A stretch of DNA of 24,871 nt from Boothiomyces macroporosus (lineage: Eukaryota; Chytridiomycota; Chytridiomycetes; Rhizophydiales; Terramycetaceae), in the NCBI GenBank assembly GCA_027604185.1, contig JADGKB010000156.1, positions 1 through 24,871 of the forward strand, written 5' to 3'. The position numbers and the translations under genes were made by a program. Of the stretch, positions 10,233 through 18,967 are shown one piece after another (within the stretch, counting starts at the first letter, position 1; every line of letters starts with the position of its first letter). The notes beneath the pieces are model-generated. The model searched no databases. It saw nothing but the letters and a program-made list of their open reading frames with translations, and was not told where the DNA came from.

Positions 10233-12042
10233 ATGGACGATATTGAAGACATTGTAGCCCCAACAGACGGTCAGCAAGTAAGAAAATCAGCTGGATTAGT
10301 CGGAATAAAGAAATTCAAGAATTCTGTTACAGAAAAGCAAACCGACGAGGACTCTTTCCTGCCTGGACAAGCTTCAGTTTATGTGAAAACCTGGGGATGG
10401 TAATTTACAATAACCTAGTGGCCATAATAATTCAGATGGGGAATACATGGCAGGTCTATTGGCCGCAGAAGGATATAATGTGCTGTTGGAAACTGATAAA
10501 GCTAATGATGCTGATGTTTGGGTGTTGAATTCTTGTACAGTTAAAGGGCCTTCTCAACAAACATTTGCGAATGATATTCAAAAAGGAATTGATGGCGGGA
10601 AAAAAGTTGTGGTTGCTGGATGTGTACCACAAGGTAACCCAAATGGTGATGAGTGGAAAAACCTGTCAATTATCGGTGTGCAGCAGATAGACCAGGTAGT
10701 ACATGTTGTCGAAGAAACATTGAAAGGCAATACAGTTAAATTCTTGCGTGACGCCAAAGAATTAAATGAAGAAGGAAAGAAACGAAAGGCAGGAGGTGCG
10801 CCATTGAATTTACCTAAAATCCGTAGAAATCCTTTCATTGAAATCATTCCTGTGAATACTGGGTGTCTAAATCAATGTACTTATTGCAAAACCAAACATG
10901 CCAGAGGAGATCTAGGGTCATATTCTATCGAAGAGATTGTTTCCAGGGTGAATGCTGTACTTGACGAGGGTGTGTTGGAAATCTGGCTCACTTCCGAAGA
11001 TATTGGTGCATATGGAATTGATATTGGAGTCACCATCGTACAGCTGTTGTGGAAAATTATTGAAGCTATGGAGAACCATCCTTCCAAGATTGCAAAACTC
11101 CGAGTTGGTATGACGAACCCTCCTTACATTTTGGAACACTTGGAAGAAATGGCAAAGATTCTGTCCCATGAAAGAGTCTACAGCTTCTTGCATGTCCCTG
11201 TTCAAGCTGGTTCGACCAAAGTCTTGGATGATATGAGAAGATTGTACAAAATTGAAGATTTTGAACGCGTTTGTGATATTCTACTAGAAAAGGTTCCAGG
11301 AATCACTTTGGCAACCGATATCATTTGTGGTAAGTTTCATTTGACATTAGGATTTCCAACAGAAGCTGAAGAAGACTTTGATGAAACCATGAGAATTTTA
11401 GAAAAGTATAGATTCAGTGTTTTGCACATCTCTCAATTCTACCCACGACCAGGTACACCTGCTGCACGAATGAAAAGGGTTCCAACTCAAGAAGTAAAGA
11501 AGCGATCAAGAAGAGCAACTGCTTTCTTTGAATCATACACTTCTTATGACAAATACTTGAATGAAGAAGTAGAAATTTTGATCACAGAAGCTTCTTCTGA
11601 TGGTAATAATTATATTGGACACGATAAATTCTATCATCAAGTTCTTGTGGAAAAAGATCCAAAGTTGATGGGACAACAAGTGCGCGTTAGAATTACAAAG
11701 ACCAGCAAGTGGAATCTAATGGGAACTGTAATCCCTGAGTCACTGCAAGAAATCAACTCTGGAACAGTGTTGCCAAAAAGAATTCCAAAGTTAGTAAGAG
11801 TAAACAAGCAAGTAGTTGTTTTGGAGGAAAATACAGAATCAGACCAAAGAGCCGATGGCGCACTTCTCTCCATGGGCAAAGTAGAAAAAGAAATTGCAGT
11901 TGAAGCCCCACCAAAAGGGCAATTGATCAAGTACGGCGGTTTGGGTGTGTTTTCAGCTTTAGTATTAGCAGCTCCTATCAGGGCGACTTTGAAAGCATCC
12001 TTGATTGCATTTGGAGCAATTGCTACTCATTACTACAAATAA
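10233..12042 (+). CDS. CDKAL1: Threonylcarbamoyladenosine tRNA methylthiotransferase (CDKAL1 type)
   Basis: Radical-SAM enzyme that converts t6A37 to ms2t6A37 in tRNAs. Three exons (10233-10399, 10419-11329, 11351-12042) with introns of 19 and 21 nt encode 589 residues. The first intron restores VKTWGCGHNNSDGEYMAG. The second (11330-11350) contains no stop and is in frame, but its removal rebuilds IICGFPTEAEEDF. The N-terminal MTTase domain has three cluster cysteines (TWGC, NSCT, AGCVP). The radical-SAM motif GCLNQCTYC is at about 204-212. A TRAM-like region (VRVRITKTSKWNLMGTV) and a C-terminal hydrophobic segment (about 550-585) follow; the latter fits the ER tail anchor known for CDKAL1. 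AATAAA overlaps the stop. Confidence 0.94.
11330..11350 (+). other. In-frame 21-nt intron without stop codon (CDKAL1 intron 2)
   Basis: Runs from GTAAGT to ATTAG with a phase-1 junction. Left in, it would insert seven residues into the invariant ICGFP segment of radical-SAM methylthiotransferases; removed, the motif is perfect. An ORF-based annotation would translate it. Confidence 0.85.
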
Positions 12043-12043
12043 A
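12038..12043 (+). promoter_or_regulatory. AATAAA polyadenylation signal overlapping the CDKAL1 stop
   Basis: The TAA stop (12040-12042) is part of AATAAA. The use as a signal is inferred. Confidence 0.5.
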
Positions 12044-12176
12044 TTAATTTGAAATGCAGCTTTTTAAAAGATTTATTTTCCCTGTTGGCTTTAAATGGTG
12101 TCAACTGTCACACTACCATCTGAATAAGATTTAACTTTTAACTTTTCAAGCTTTATAAACCTTAACCTTAATTTGG

Positions 12177-12184
12177 TATAAATA
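12177..12184 (+). promoter_or_regulatory. TATA box of DMC1
   Basis: TATAAATA lies 32 nt before the DMC1 ATG (12209), the same spacing as at 9757. Confidence 0.65.
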
Positions 12185-12208
12185 CAAACCTCTTTCAATC
12201 AACCCAAA

Positions 12209-13386
12209 ATGCAACAAGAAGTTCCCGAAATTGAGCAAGAATTAGAATCTGTTTTTGACCAAGGTATCTTTGCTGCTAATTAGAATTGATGGATGTACAT
12301 GCAGTTAATCTAGATTGATGAGCTGCAATCAAAAGGAATCAATCAAGCAGATATCATCAAACTGAAACAGCAGGGAATCACCACAATAAAGGTAAATTAA
12401 TCTAACATAGGCAGTGCAGATGGTTACTGCCAGGTATTTCTTTTTAACAAAGAACTTTGCTCAAGATTAAAGGATTTACTGAAGCTAGAGTTGAAAAAAT
12501 CAAAGATTGCGGTACTAGATTTTAATCAAGCTGGAAAGTTAATTGCGAATGGGTTCATAAATGCCACTGAGCTTGAACAACGAAGAAAGATTAGTATAGG
12601 ACAGATTAATGACAGTTTTGAAAATTTCTACTGGGAGCAAGGAATTTGATAATCTCTTGGGTGGTGGTAACTTACAAATAACTTTGGTATAAACACAATG
12701 TCAATTACTGAAGCCTTTGGGGAATTTCGCACTGGTAAAACGCAACTTGCTCATACTCTATGTGTAACTGTTCAGCTGCCACCTGAAATGGGTGGTGGAA
12801 ACGGAAAGGCTGCATTCATTGATACCGAAGGTACATTTCGTCCAGAAAGAATCAGAGCAATAGCAGCCAGATTTGGCATTGATCCAGATACTACTTTGGA
12901 TAACATCACCGTTGCAAGAGCGCATAATTCAGAGCATCAACTAGATCTATTAAATGAATTATGCATTCGACTCTGCGAAGATAAACAGTACCGATTGGTA
13001 GTTGTCGGTAAACTGTCAGTGATTATTTAGATTCAATCATGGCATTGTTTCGAGTGGATTATTCAGGAAGAGGTGAGCTGTCAGAAAGACAACAGCGGCT
13101 CGGCCAAATGCTATCCAAATTAGTAAGAATATCTGAAGAGTTCAATATTGCAATCTACATTACTAATCAAATGACTGCTGATCCAGGAGCAACGCTTTCT
13201 TTTGCAGCGGATACAAAGAAGCCTATTGGTGGACATGTGTTGGCTCATGCCTCAGCAACTCGATTGTATCTGAAAAAAGGAAGGGGCGAAACCAGAGTGT
13301 GTAAGATTTGGGACTCTCCAGATGTACCAGAAGCTGAATGCACTTATCAGATCACTACTGGTGGGATCAACGATGCACAAGACTGA
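12209..13386 (+). CDS. DMC1: Meiotic recombinase DMC1
   Basis: RecA-family strand-exchange protein acting on meiotic double-strand breaks. Nine exons (12209-12263, 12284-12294, 12314-12391, 12411-12433, 12453-12511, 12531-12593, 12616-12666, 12687-13007, 13031-13386) with introns of 20, 19, 19, 19, 19, 22, 20 and 23 nt encode 338 residues, the normal DMC1 length. The N-terminal helix-hairpin-helix region ([39 protein letters not shown]) is rebuilt only by splicing. Walker A GEFRTGKT is at about 125-132 and Walker B ends LVVVD at 221. [25 protein letters not shown] sequence and ARAHNSEHQ favour DMC1 over RAD51. Exon 2 has only 11 nt. The seventh intron ends TTG instead of AG. The TATA box is 32 nt upstream. 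Confidence 0.95.
12284..12294 (+). other. 11-nt microexon of DMC1
   Basis: Flanked by introns of 20 nt (12264-12283) and 19 nt (12295-12313), both GTA...TAG. It adds the end of one codon plus three codons and connects FDQ to IDELQ in frame. Skipping the microexon, by treating everything from 12264 to 12313 as one intron, gives an immediate stop. Confidence 0.75.
12667..12686 (+). other. DMC1 intron with non-canonical 3' splice site (TG)
   Basis: The required 20-nt excision runs GTAACTTACAAATAACTTTG. It has the usual GTA donor and a TAAC-like branch motif, but ends TG. Removal restores [15 protein letters not shown]; keeping it gives a stop. No AG lies at a usable place. Confidence 0.7.
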
Positions 13387-13543
13387 ATATATAACTTGCT
13401 AATTGGACACTAAAACATAAACTTCCCTAATTTGATATACTGAGATGGTCGCCAATGAAAATTAGTGGAAAGCACTGAAATCCTTATTTCTCATTCAAAT
13501 GAACCAAAGAGCTAAGCCCCGAAAGCCACAATTTCGGAAAAAG

Positions 13544-13551
13544 TATAAATG
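13544..13551 (+). promoter_or_regulatory. TATA box of the 13577 gene
   Basis: TATAAATG lies 33 nt before the ATG at 13577. Confidence 0.65.
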
Positions 13552-13576
13552 GCAAAGGTGAGTAAACTCTTTCAAA

Positions 13577-14357
13577 ATGTCAATTCGCTCCGTAGTCTTT
13601 GAAGAAACTAAACCGCAAGCAATTGGTAAGCTCAAATTAATTTGAAGCTTCAAAAATTCATGAACAAAAGTACTTTTTTGTTATTCATACAGACGATGGA
13701 AAGGCACACACTGTACAATATCATGAAGGTGTTGATGGAAAGCCCGGTCAAGTTAAAATTATTGATGCCGCTACTAAATTCCTTGAAATGGTAAAGGCCT
13801 ATGAATTCGATGTTCACCCAGACGTTGCTTATTCCTGGAAGGATTTTGAAAAGTGGGTAATGAACCACTCTGGATATAACAACACCGTCTCTAACCAGTC
13901 CCACAACCAATTTACTTTTGTGGATGTGTGTGTTGCTAAACTTACCAGCAAGTGCATGAGACCAATCACTGTTGAAAAAGTTGCTTCGGAAATCCCTCTA
14001 ACTGTTCACCCTGCTGCTGCTAGTGATAAGGCATTATTTGAAAAGTTCAAGGTAATACTTTTCTAATGCAAGCACGATGTTGAACGCAAAGTGCAAATCA
14101 TTCAAAAGAGAGACACTGTCCACAAGACTTCCGTTGGTGCTGAAGCGCATATTTCTGCTTTTGTGGTAGAGCAAGCTGCTGAGCATAAAGTTCAATACGG
14201 CACAATCCACTTTGCAAAGGTTAACATTGGTAAAGTATATTTGCATGTTCGTTGCCATCAATTCCACAATGGAGAAGCTGAATTCCATTCAATTGACACT
14301 ACCCGATATTCATGTGTTTGGAAAAAGCAAGACCCACTTGTCTTTTTCGACTATTAA
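13577..14357 (+). CDS. Conserved protein of unknown family, copy A
   Basis: Three exons (13577-13625, 13648-14051, 14073-14357) with introns of 22 and 21 nt encode 245 residues. I do not recognise the family. It is paralogous to the 15668 gene along its full length, with shared blocks such as KAYEFDVHPDV, NHSGY.NT, SHNQ.TFVDVCVA, TSKCMRP, EHKVQYGTIHFAK, NIGKVYLHVRCHQFHN and IDTTRYSCVWKK. There is no signal peptide or membrane segment, so it is probably cytosolic. Alternating hydrophobic residues suggest a mostly beta fold. Four cysteines in the core (DVCV, SKCM, VRCH, YSCV) are kept in both copies. Both introns sit at the same positions and phases as in copy B. The TATA box is 33 nt upstream. 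The function is unknown. Confidence 0.8.
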
Positions 14358-15041
14358 GTAATAAATTGTAATACAAATTAACAAGCGGAGATTTCATATG
14401 AAAATAGTTTTGGCACCAATCGGTCACAAATTGCGGGTTCCATGACCTTGGAAGATGATCTCATCCATTAATTTCATCTCCGATATTACGACTCATTGAT
14501 AAAAATGTAAATGTTATCAAAGTTGGATCGTTTCTTGGTGTTATTTGAACTGGATCAACCATCATTACAAAGAATGATTCCGCATTTGAAACGAGATGTG
14601 ACCCGCATCTTTTGCGGGTAAAGTTTCATGTGAGACAATTCAAGATTTTTCAAATTTATGCAGCCAATTCACCTTAATTATGTACCGCGATGCCTGTATT
14701 GATTGAATAGAGAAATGAATTCCAACATTATATTCCCAGCCTCTTTGATTTCAACTTGCTCTTGTGATGCGCAGTGACAATGATAACAAATTGATAAGAA
14801 AGTTGATGGGACCTCGCATGACAAAAAACAATAGTAAATTTGAATTTTCTTTTTTTAAATTGATGGTAGACACAAGGGTCAATTAGGATAATGTCGGTAG
14901 CTATTTTGCGAACAAGTACGGGAAAGAATTCGTCCAGTACTTTGAAATTTCGCCAAGTTTTTGTGAAAAAGAGCCTCCTTCCCATTTTCGTTCATCTCCT
15001 CAATCTTCCAAGCCACCTCGCCAAAACCGGAGCCATTCGAA
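14358..15041. other. Longest gene-poor interval, with a hairpin and a repeated octamer
   Basis: About 700 nt without a convincing gene, large for this window. It holds a 7-bp stem (ACCCGCA 14601-14607, TGCGGGT 14613-14619) nested in an outer pair TGAAAC 14587-14592 / GTTTCA 14623-14628. The octamer TTGCGGGT occurs in the right arm (14612-14619) and again at 14431-14438. From about 14860 to 15069 the plus strand has open stretches that could be an upstream exon of the zinc-finger gene (see findings). No tRNA or other RNA gene was recognised. Confidence 0.5.
14587..14628. promoter_or_regulatory. Imperfect hairpin / dyad element
   Basis: The inner stem ACCCGCA/TGCGGGT has a 5-nt loop (TCTTT). 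An outer 6-bp stem TGAAAC/GTTTCA is separated from it by an asymmetric internal loop (8 and 3 nt). It could be a dyad protein-binding site or a structured transcript; the role is not known. Confidence 0.35.
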
Positions 15042-15049
15042 TATTTAAA
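15042..15049 (+). promoter_or_regulatory. TATA-like element of the zinc-finger gene
   Basis: TATTTAAA lies 31 nt before the ATG at 15073 and only 13 nt before the ATG at 15055. Compared with the other TATA boxes here, the spacing favours 15073 as the start. Confidence 0.45.
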
Positions 15050-15072
15050 CTCTGATGGAAAAATCAACCGTA

Positions 15073-15597
15073 ATGTCTGTTCATATAGGTCAGGAGCAAG
15101 CCCGCCCATACAAATGTACCGTCGAAGGGTGCTTTGCGAGCTTCACACAGTCTGGTTACTTGCAGAAACACAAAAAGACTCATCTTGGACTTCGATCTTT
15201 TGAATGTAACATCTGCAATAGAAAGTACACAACACTGGGCAATCTGAAAACTCACCAGAAGACTCACACTGAAGAAAAATCGTACAAATGTAAATTTCCT
15301 GGATGCGAATACTCTTCGTTTTATCTTTCGCATTTCAAAACACATTGTCTCAACCATACCAACGAGAAACCATTCAAGTGCGATGTACCTAGCTGTACCT
15401 ATGCTTGTACCCAATCTGGCAGGCTTCGAATTCACAAAAGGACTCATGAAAATCAAGAGAAGCGGAATTTAGGCAGTTACAATTTTAAAGAAATCCACTC
15501 TCCTAAATCTGATGTCTCGGACTCTTTTTTTGACAGCCAAATTCCCTACGCCAAGTCTATTATTGCGATTTCCAACCTAATCTCTCCCGTTGTATAA
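15073..15597 (+). CDS. C2H2 zinc-finger protein, four fingers
   Basis: From 15073 the protein has 174 residues. Four consecutive C2H2 fingers are visible: CTVEGCFASF...H..TH, CNICNRKYTT...H..TH, CKFPGCEYSS...H..NH and CDVPSCTYAC...H..TH. TH-x-EK-type linkers join fingers 2-3 and 3-4. A Ser-rich tail of about 50 residues follows. This is a nuclear DNA-binding architecture, probably a transcription factor; the target is unknown. An in-frame ATG at 15055 would add six residues. Alternatively a 19-nt intron at 15070-15088 may join an upstream exon ending in a KPEPFEYLNSDGKIN-like sequence to RQEQARPYKC. TATTTAAA spacing supports the short form. The gene lies between the two copies of the unknown paralogous family, and AATAAA starts at the last base of the stop. 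Confidence 0.8.
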   Translation: MSVHIGQEQARPYKCTVEGCFASFTQSGYLQKHKKTHLGLRSFECNICNRKYTTLGNLKTHQKTHTEEKSYKCKFPGCEYSSFYLSHFKTHCLNHTNEKPFKCDVPSCTYACTQSGRLRIHKRTHENQEKRNLGSYNFKEIHSPKSDVSDSFFDSQIPYAKSIIAISNLISPVV

Positions 15598-15630
15598 ATA
15601 AACTGTTTTTTAAAGATGCTCGCGATTTAA

Positions 15631-15638
15631 TATTTAAT
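15631..15638 (+). promoter_or_regulatory. TATA-like element of the 15668 gene
   Basis: TATTTAAT lies 37 nt before the ATG at 15668 and resembles the TATTTAAA before the zinc-finger gene. Confidence 0.4.
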
Positions 15639-15667
15639 GGTCCGTCAGTGCATTTGATCTTTGCAAA

Positions 15668-16439
15668 ATGTTTATTGCCAGTGTTGTTTATCAAGAGACC
15701 AAACCGCACAGTATTGGTAAATGATACTCAACTAGCTAAACCATACGATCAAAAGTACTATTTCGTTGTTCACACTGATGACGGAACCGCTAGAACAGTC
15801 CAGTATCATGGCGAAGAGGGAAAACCCGGTCAAGTAAAGATCGTTGACGGAGCAACCAAATCTCTTGAAATGGTAAAAGCATACGAATTCGATGTTCATC
15901 CAGATGTTGGTTATCCATGGAAAGAGTTTGAAAAATGGGTAATTAACCACTCTGGTTATCACAACACTATCCCGACGCAATCGCACAACCAATATACGTT
16001 TGTGGATGTTTGCGTTGCAAGAATCACCAGTAAATGCATGCGGCCAGTTACTATTGAACGAGCGGCGTTTGAGATTCCGTTATCTGTTCACACAGCAACA
16101 CCCGCAGAAAAGGCACTCTTTGAAAAATTCAAAGTAGACTTTGATTAATTCTAGCATGACGTTGAACACAAGGTCCATTTAATTCAACAACGCGATCTAG
16201 TTCATAACACTTTAGTCGGCGCTGATGCCCAAATTACTAGCTTTGTGGTTGAAGAAGCTGCCGAACACAAAGTACAATATGGAACTATTCACTTTGCAAA
16301 GATTAATATTGGAAAAGTGTATTTGCATGTTCGCTGTCATCAGTTCCACAATCGAGAAGCAGAGTTTCACTCCATTGACACTACCCGATATTCGTGCGTT
16401 TGGAAAAAGCACGATCCATTAGTTTACTTTGACTATTAA
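15668..16439 (+). CDS. Conserved protein of unknown family, copy B
   Basis: Three exons (15668-15716, 15736-16133, 16155-16439) with introns of 19 and 21 nt encode 243 residues. It is a paralogue of the 13577 gene with very similar sequence from the first exon to the shared C-terminal end (DP.V.FDY). The first intron interrupts the same codon after Ile as in copy A but is 19 rather than 22 nt. The second sits after the shared FEKFK block and is 21 nt in both. Intron sequences have diverged while coding blocks have not, so the duplication is not recent and the protein is under constraint. No signal peptide, membrane segment or known catalytic motif is seen. The function is unknown. Confidence 0.8.
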
Positions 16440-16687
16440 AACCTTTGCGATTCATCAATGACGCAAGTAGGCTCAACCTTAAAAATAAACAGCTTAATCA
16501 AAATCATCTCTGGCTTCCTACATTATTATGAAGATGTTGCTCAATTAATTGAATAATTTCGCACTGTATTAATATTTGAGATTTGCTTTTTTACTATGTG
16601 TGCAGTATCAATAGTGTGAATGGCAGTGAAAATGAGCCTCACTCCAGAACTAAAAGCAAACAGGAGAGTAAATATTTTACCATTAGA

Positions 16688-18564
16688 ATGCAACTATCAT
16701 TGCTCTTGGGTAGCATATTGTGCTCTCCTGTCCAAAAAGACATCAAAAAAACTGAATTCTATTATCCAAAGGCTTCAATGAAATCGTTTACCCAATCAAA
16801 CTCGACTGCCGCAAGCAAAATCTCAATTGACGATAACGGCCTTGGCTATCTGACTAATACCTTGAATATTAATCAAAACCAGTTCCAAGTATCTCATTCG
16901 TATAGTTCAAAGAACGGTTTATCTCATCTACACGGCGTTCATTTGGTAAACGGTGTTCCAGTAGATAACCATAATGCAGGCATTCATCTAATGAATGCTC
17001 AGCCAGTATGTATGTATACTTCGTTTAACCAACTTTTACTCGCACCAAATACAACACTAGATATGACTCCTCCCACCGTTACTACTCTTCAATTCTTTGA
17101 TTTGTCTCTAAAACTATTAAACTTGTTTGCTTCTGGCAATACAGTTACGGTGAAAGATGCAGTTGCAAAGATATCACTCGATGATGCTGTCCATTCAGCT
17201 GAATCAGCACTTGGAATCAAAAGGGATCAAGTTGATCACAAGATGGTATATATCGAAACGCCAGAAAAGGTCCTTGTTTATGCCTACCAGTTTCAACTGC
17301 GAGATGACGCTTCTCAGCAATGGGTACAGGTTTCAGTTGATTCGGAAACAGGAAACATTGTACAGCTGGTAGACTATGTGCATTACTATGATGCATCTTA
17401 CCGCGTAATTCCATTTCCTGTAAAGAATCCATTGTATGGTTGGGCCAAAGTCCAAGAAAAGAATGAAGCTTATTTGTTTGCCTCGCCCAAAGGATGGCAA
17501 AGTGATGGCAATTCCAACTACACTGATACTCAAGGCAATAACGTTGGATCCATGGTAGCTCAAAAATACGTTGCAAGCCAATCTTTAGATTTCACTCATA
17601 ACTGGGATCCTACACAAGATCCCACGTTCCCAGATAACCAAAGGGCATCTGCAATCCAAACCTTTTACAGTAAGATAGATTAATATTAGTTGCAAATGTA
17701 ATGCATGATATCCTTTATGAATTTGGATTTAATGAAGTTTCTGGTAACTTTCAAAACAATAACTATGGTCGAGGAGGAGCGGAAGGAGATCGAGTGACAA
17801 TATACAATCAAGCAGGTGGAATTGATAATGCGAATTTTGCAACTCCTCCAGATGGCCAGTCCGGTGTGATGAACATGTACATCTATGATAAATCAAAACC
17901 TAAACGAGATGGGTCTTTAGATGTTGGTATTCCTATGCATGAATACACTCATGGGCTCAGCAATAGATTAACTGGGGGAAACAGACAAGCAAACTGTTTG
18001 TCAACTCTTCAGTCAAGAGCTATGGGCGAAGGTATGAGGAATCTAATATTAGGTTGGAGTGACACTGTGGCAATGTTCTTGCTTCGAACCGAAAACGACA
18101 CGATAGACACTGACTATGTACATTCAGATTACGCAATGAACACTCCAAAAGGCTCTAGAACGTTTCCATATTCTACAAACATGGCTAGAAACCCCCTAAC
18201 CTTCAATGATTTGAATAATAGAACTGAAGTGCACGCTATGGGAGAAATTTGGGCAGCAACCTTGAATGAAGTATACTGGAATTTGGTGCAAAGGTTGGGA
18301 TTCACGCCAAACTGGTACAACTATCTTCAAATCAAAGGAAATATAGTCGCACTGAATATTGTTGTAAATGGGATGAAAATCCAGCCTTGCAATCCAACTT
18401 ATTTACAAGCGAGAAACGCCATCATTTCGGCTGCAAGCTACATGTACAGTGGGCTGTATGACTGTGAGGTTTGGAAAGGATTTGCTAAACGAGGTATGGG
18501 ATACGCGGCGTCAGATACAAGTGGATTCCATGCCGATTTCTCAGTAGCTCCACAATGCAAATAA
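16688..18564 (+). CDS. Fungalysin, secreted M36 metallopeptidase
   Basis: Extracellular zinc endopeptidase made as a proenzyme. Three exons (16688-17669, 17690-18031, 18053-18564) with introns of 20 and 21 nt encode 611 residues, the family's usual size. The start at 16688 begins a signal peptide (MQLSLLLGSILCSP). An FTP-like propeptide follows, with HGVHLVNGVPVDNHNAG and a YTSFN stretch. The catalytic domain has MHDILYEFGFNE, NNANFATPPDGQSG-like sequence, HEYTHG (zinc ligands His411, His415) and GEGWSD (third ligand Glu441). C-terminal QPCNPTYLQARNAII and WKGFAKRGMG blocks are typical. The second intron (18032-18052) is in frame and stop-free, splitting GEG from WSD. AATAAA overlaps the stop. 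In chytrids, fungalysins are often expanded; here one copy is seen. Confidence 0.94.
18032..18052 (+). other. In-frame 21-nt intron without stop codon (fungalysin intron 2)
   Basis: Runs from GTATGA to ATTAG with CTAATATTAG at its 3' end. Retention would insert seven residues immediately after the zinc-ligand glutamate in GEGWSD; removal gives the exact family motif. Confidence 0.87.
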
Positions 18565-18565
18565 A
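18560..18565 (+). promoter_or_regulatory. AATAAA polyadenylation signal overlapping the fungalysin stop
   Basis: The TAA stop (18562-18564) is embedded in AATAAA. The use as a signal is inferred. Confidence 0.5.
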
Positions 18566-18967
18566 GATTGTGTAAAATTCTAAATTTTCAGGGGTAACTT
18601 CACTTAATTCGAGTGGACGCTCAGAGAAAATTTGAATGAGGTGTTGTTGAGTATAGACTTGGACAGATAACTGGACGCTGGGACTACTGCCAAATACCAA
18701 AATTGGAACAAAAACAGAATTGTTGCGCAGATCTCACAATATTCCGTGCAAAATGCGTTGATGCTGCATTGAGTTGACTAAGGTATGCCACTAGAGACAG
18801 TTTCGTTGTCTGGATGGCACCATATCCTGCCAATATTGGGTGAAGGGAAAAACTCTCGGAGAAATGCAAGTGAAAATCGCAGAAATATGCGGATAAATCG
18901 CTCATTGGTGGATAATTGCGAGCAGTATAAAAACAAGAACACCATGAATCTATCATCAAACAATCAA
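18565..18967. other. Intergenic region and promoter before the NmrA-like gene
   Basis: About 400 nt without a supported gene; the antisense frames here show no family features. It contains the perfect 10-bp palindrome CCAATATTGG (about 18830), a short hairpin AGACA/TGTCT (about 18795-18811), the octamer TGGACGCT twice (near 18613 and 18671), and a TATA box at 18926. It most likely serves as promoter for the downstream gene. Confidence 0.4.
18926..18933 (+). promoter_or_regulatory. TATA box of the NmrA-like gene
   Basis: TATAAAAA lies 42 nt before the ATG at 18968 and 18 nt before an in-frame ATG at 18944. The spacing favours 18968, which also gives the compact NmrA start. Confidence 0.55.

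Noticed and set aside
2361..12042. Operon-like co-transcription of secreted gene/ATG13/GCN20 and secreted gene/CDKAL1.
   Set aside because: Spacings of 41-53 nt are suggestive, but AATAAA follows both secreted-gene stops and general compaction explains the distances. No trans-splicing signal was seen.
14879..15109. 76-residue minus-strand open frame in the gap before the zinc-finger gene.
   Set aside because: No recognisable motif, and it overlaps the start of the finger domain antisense. Open by chance is more likely.
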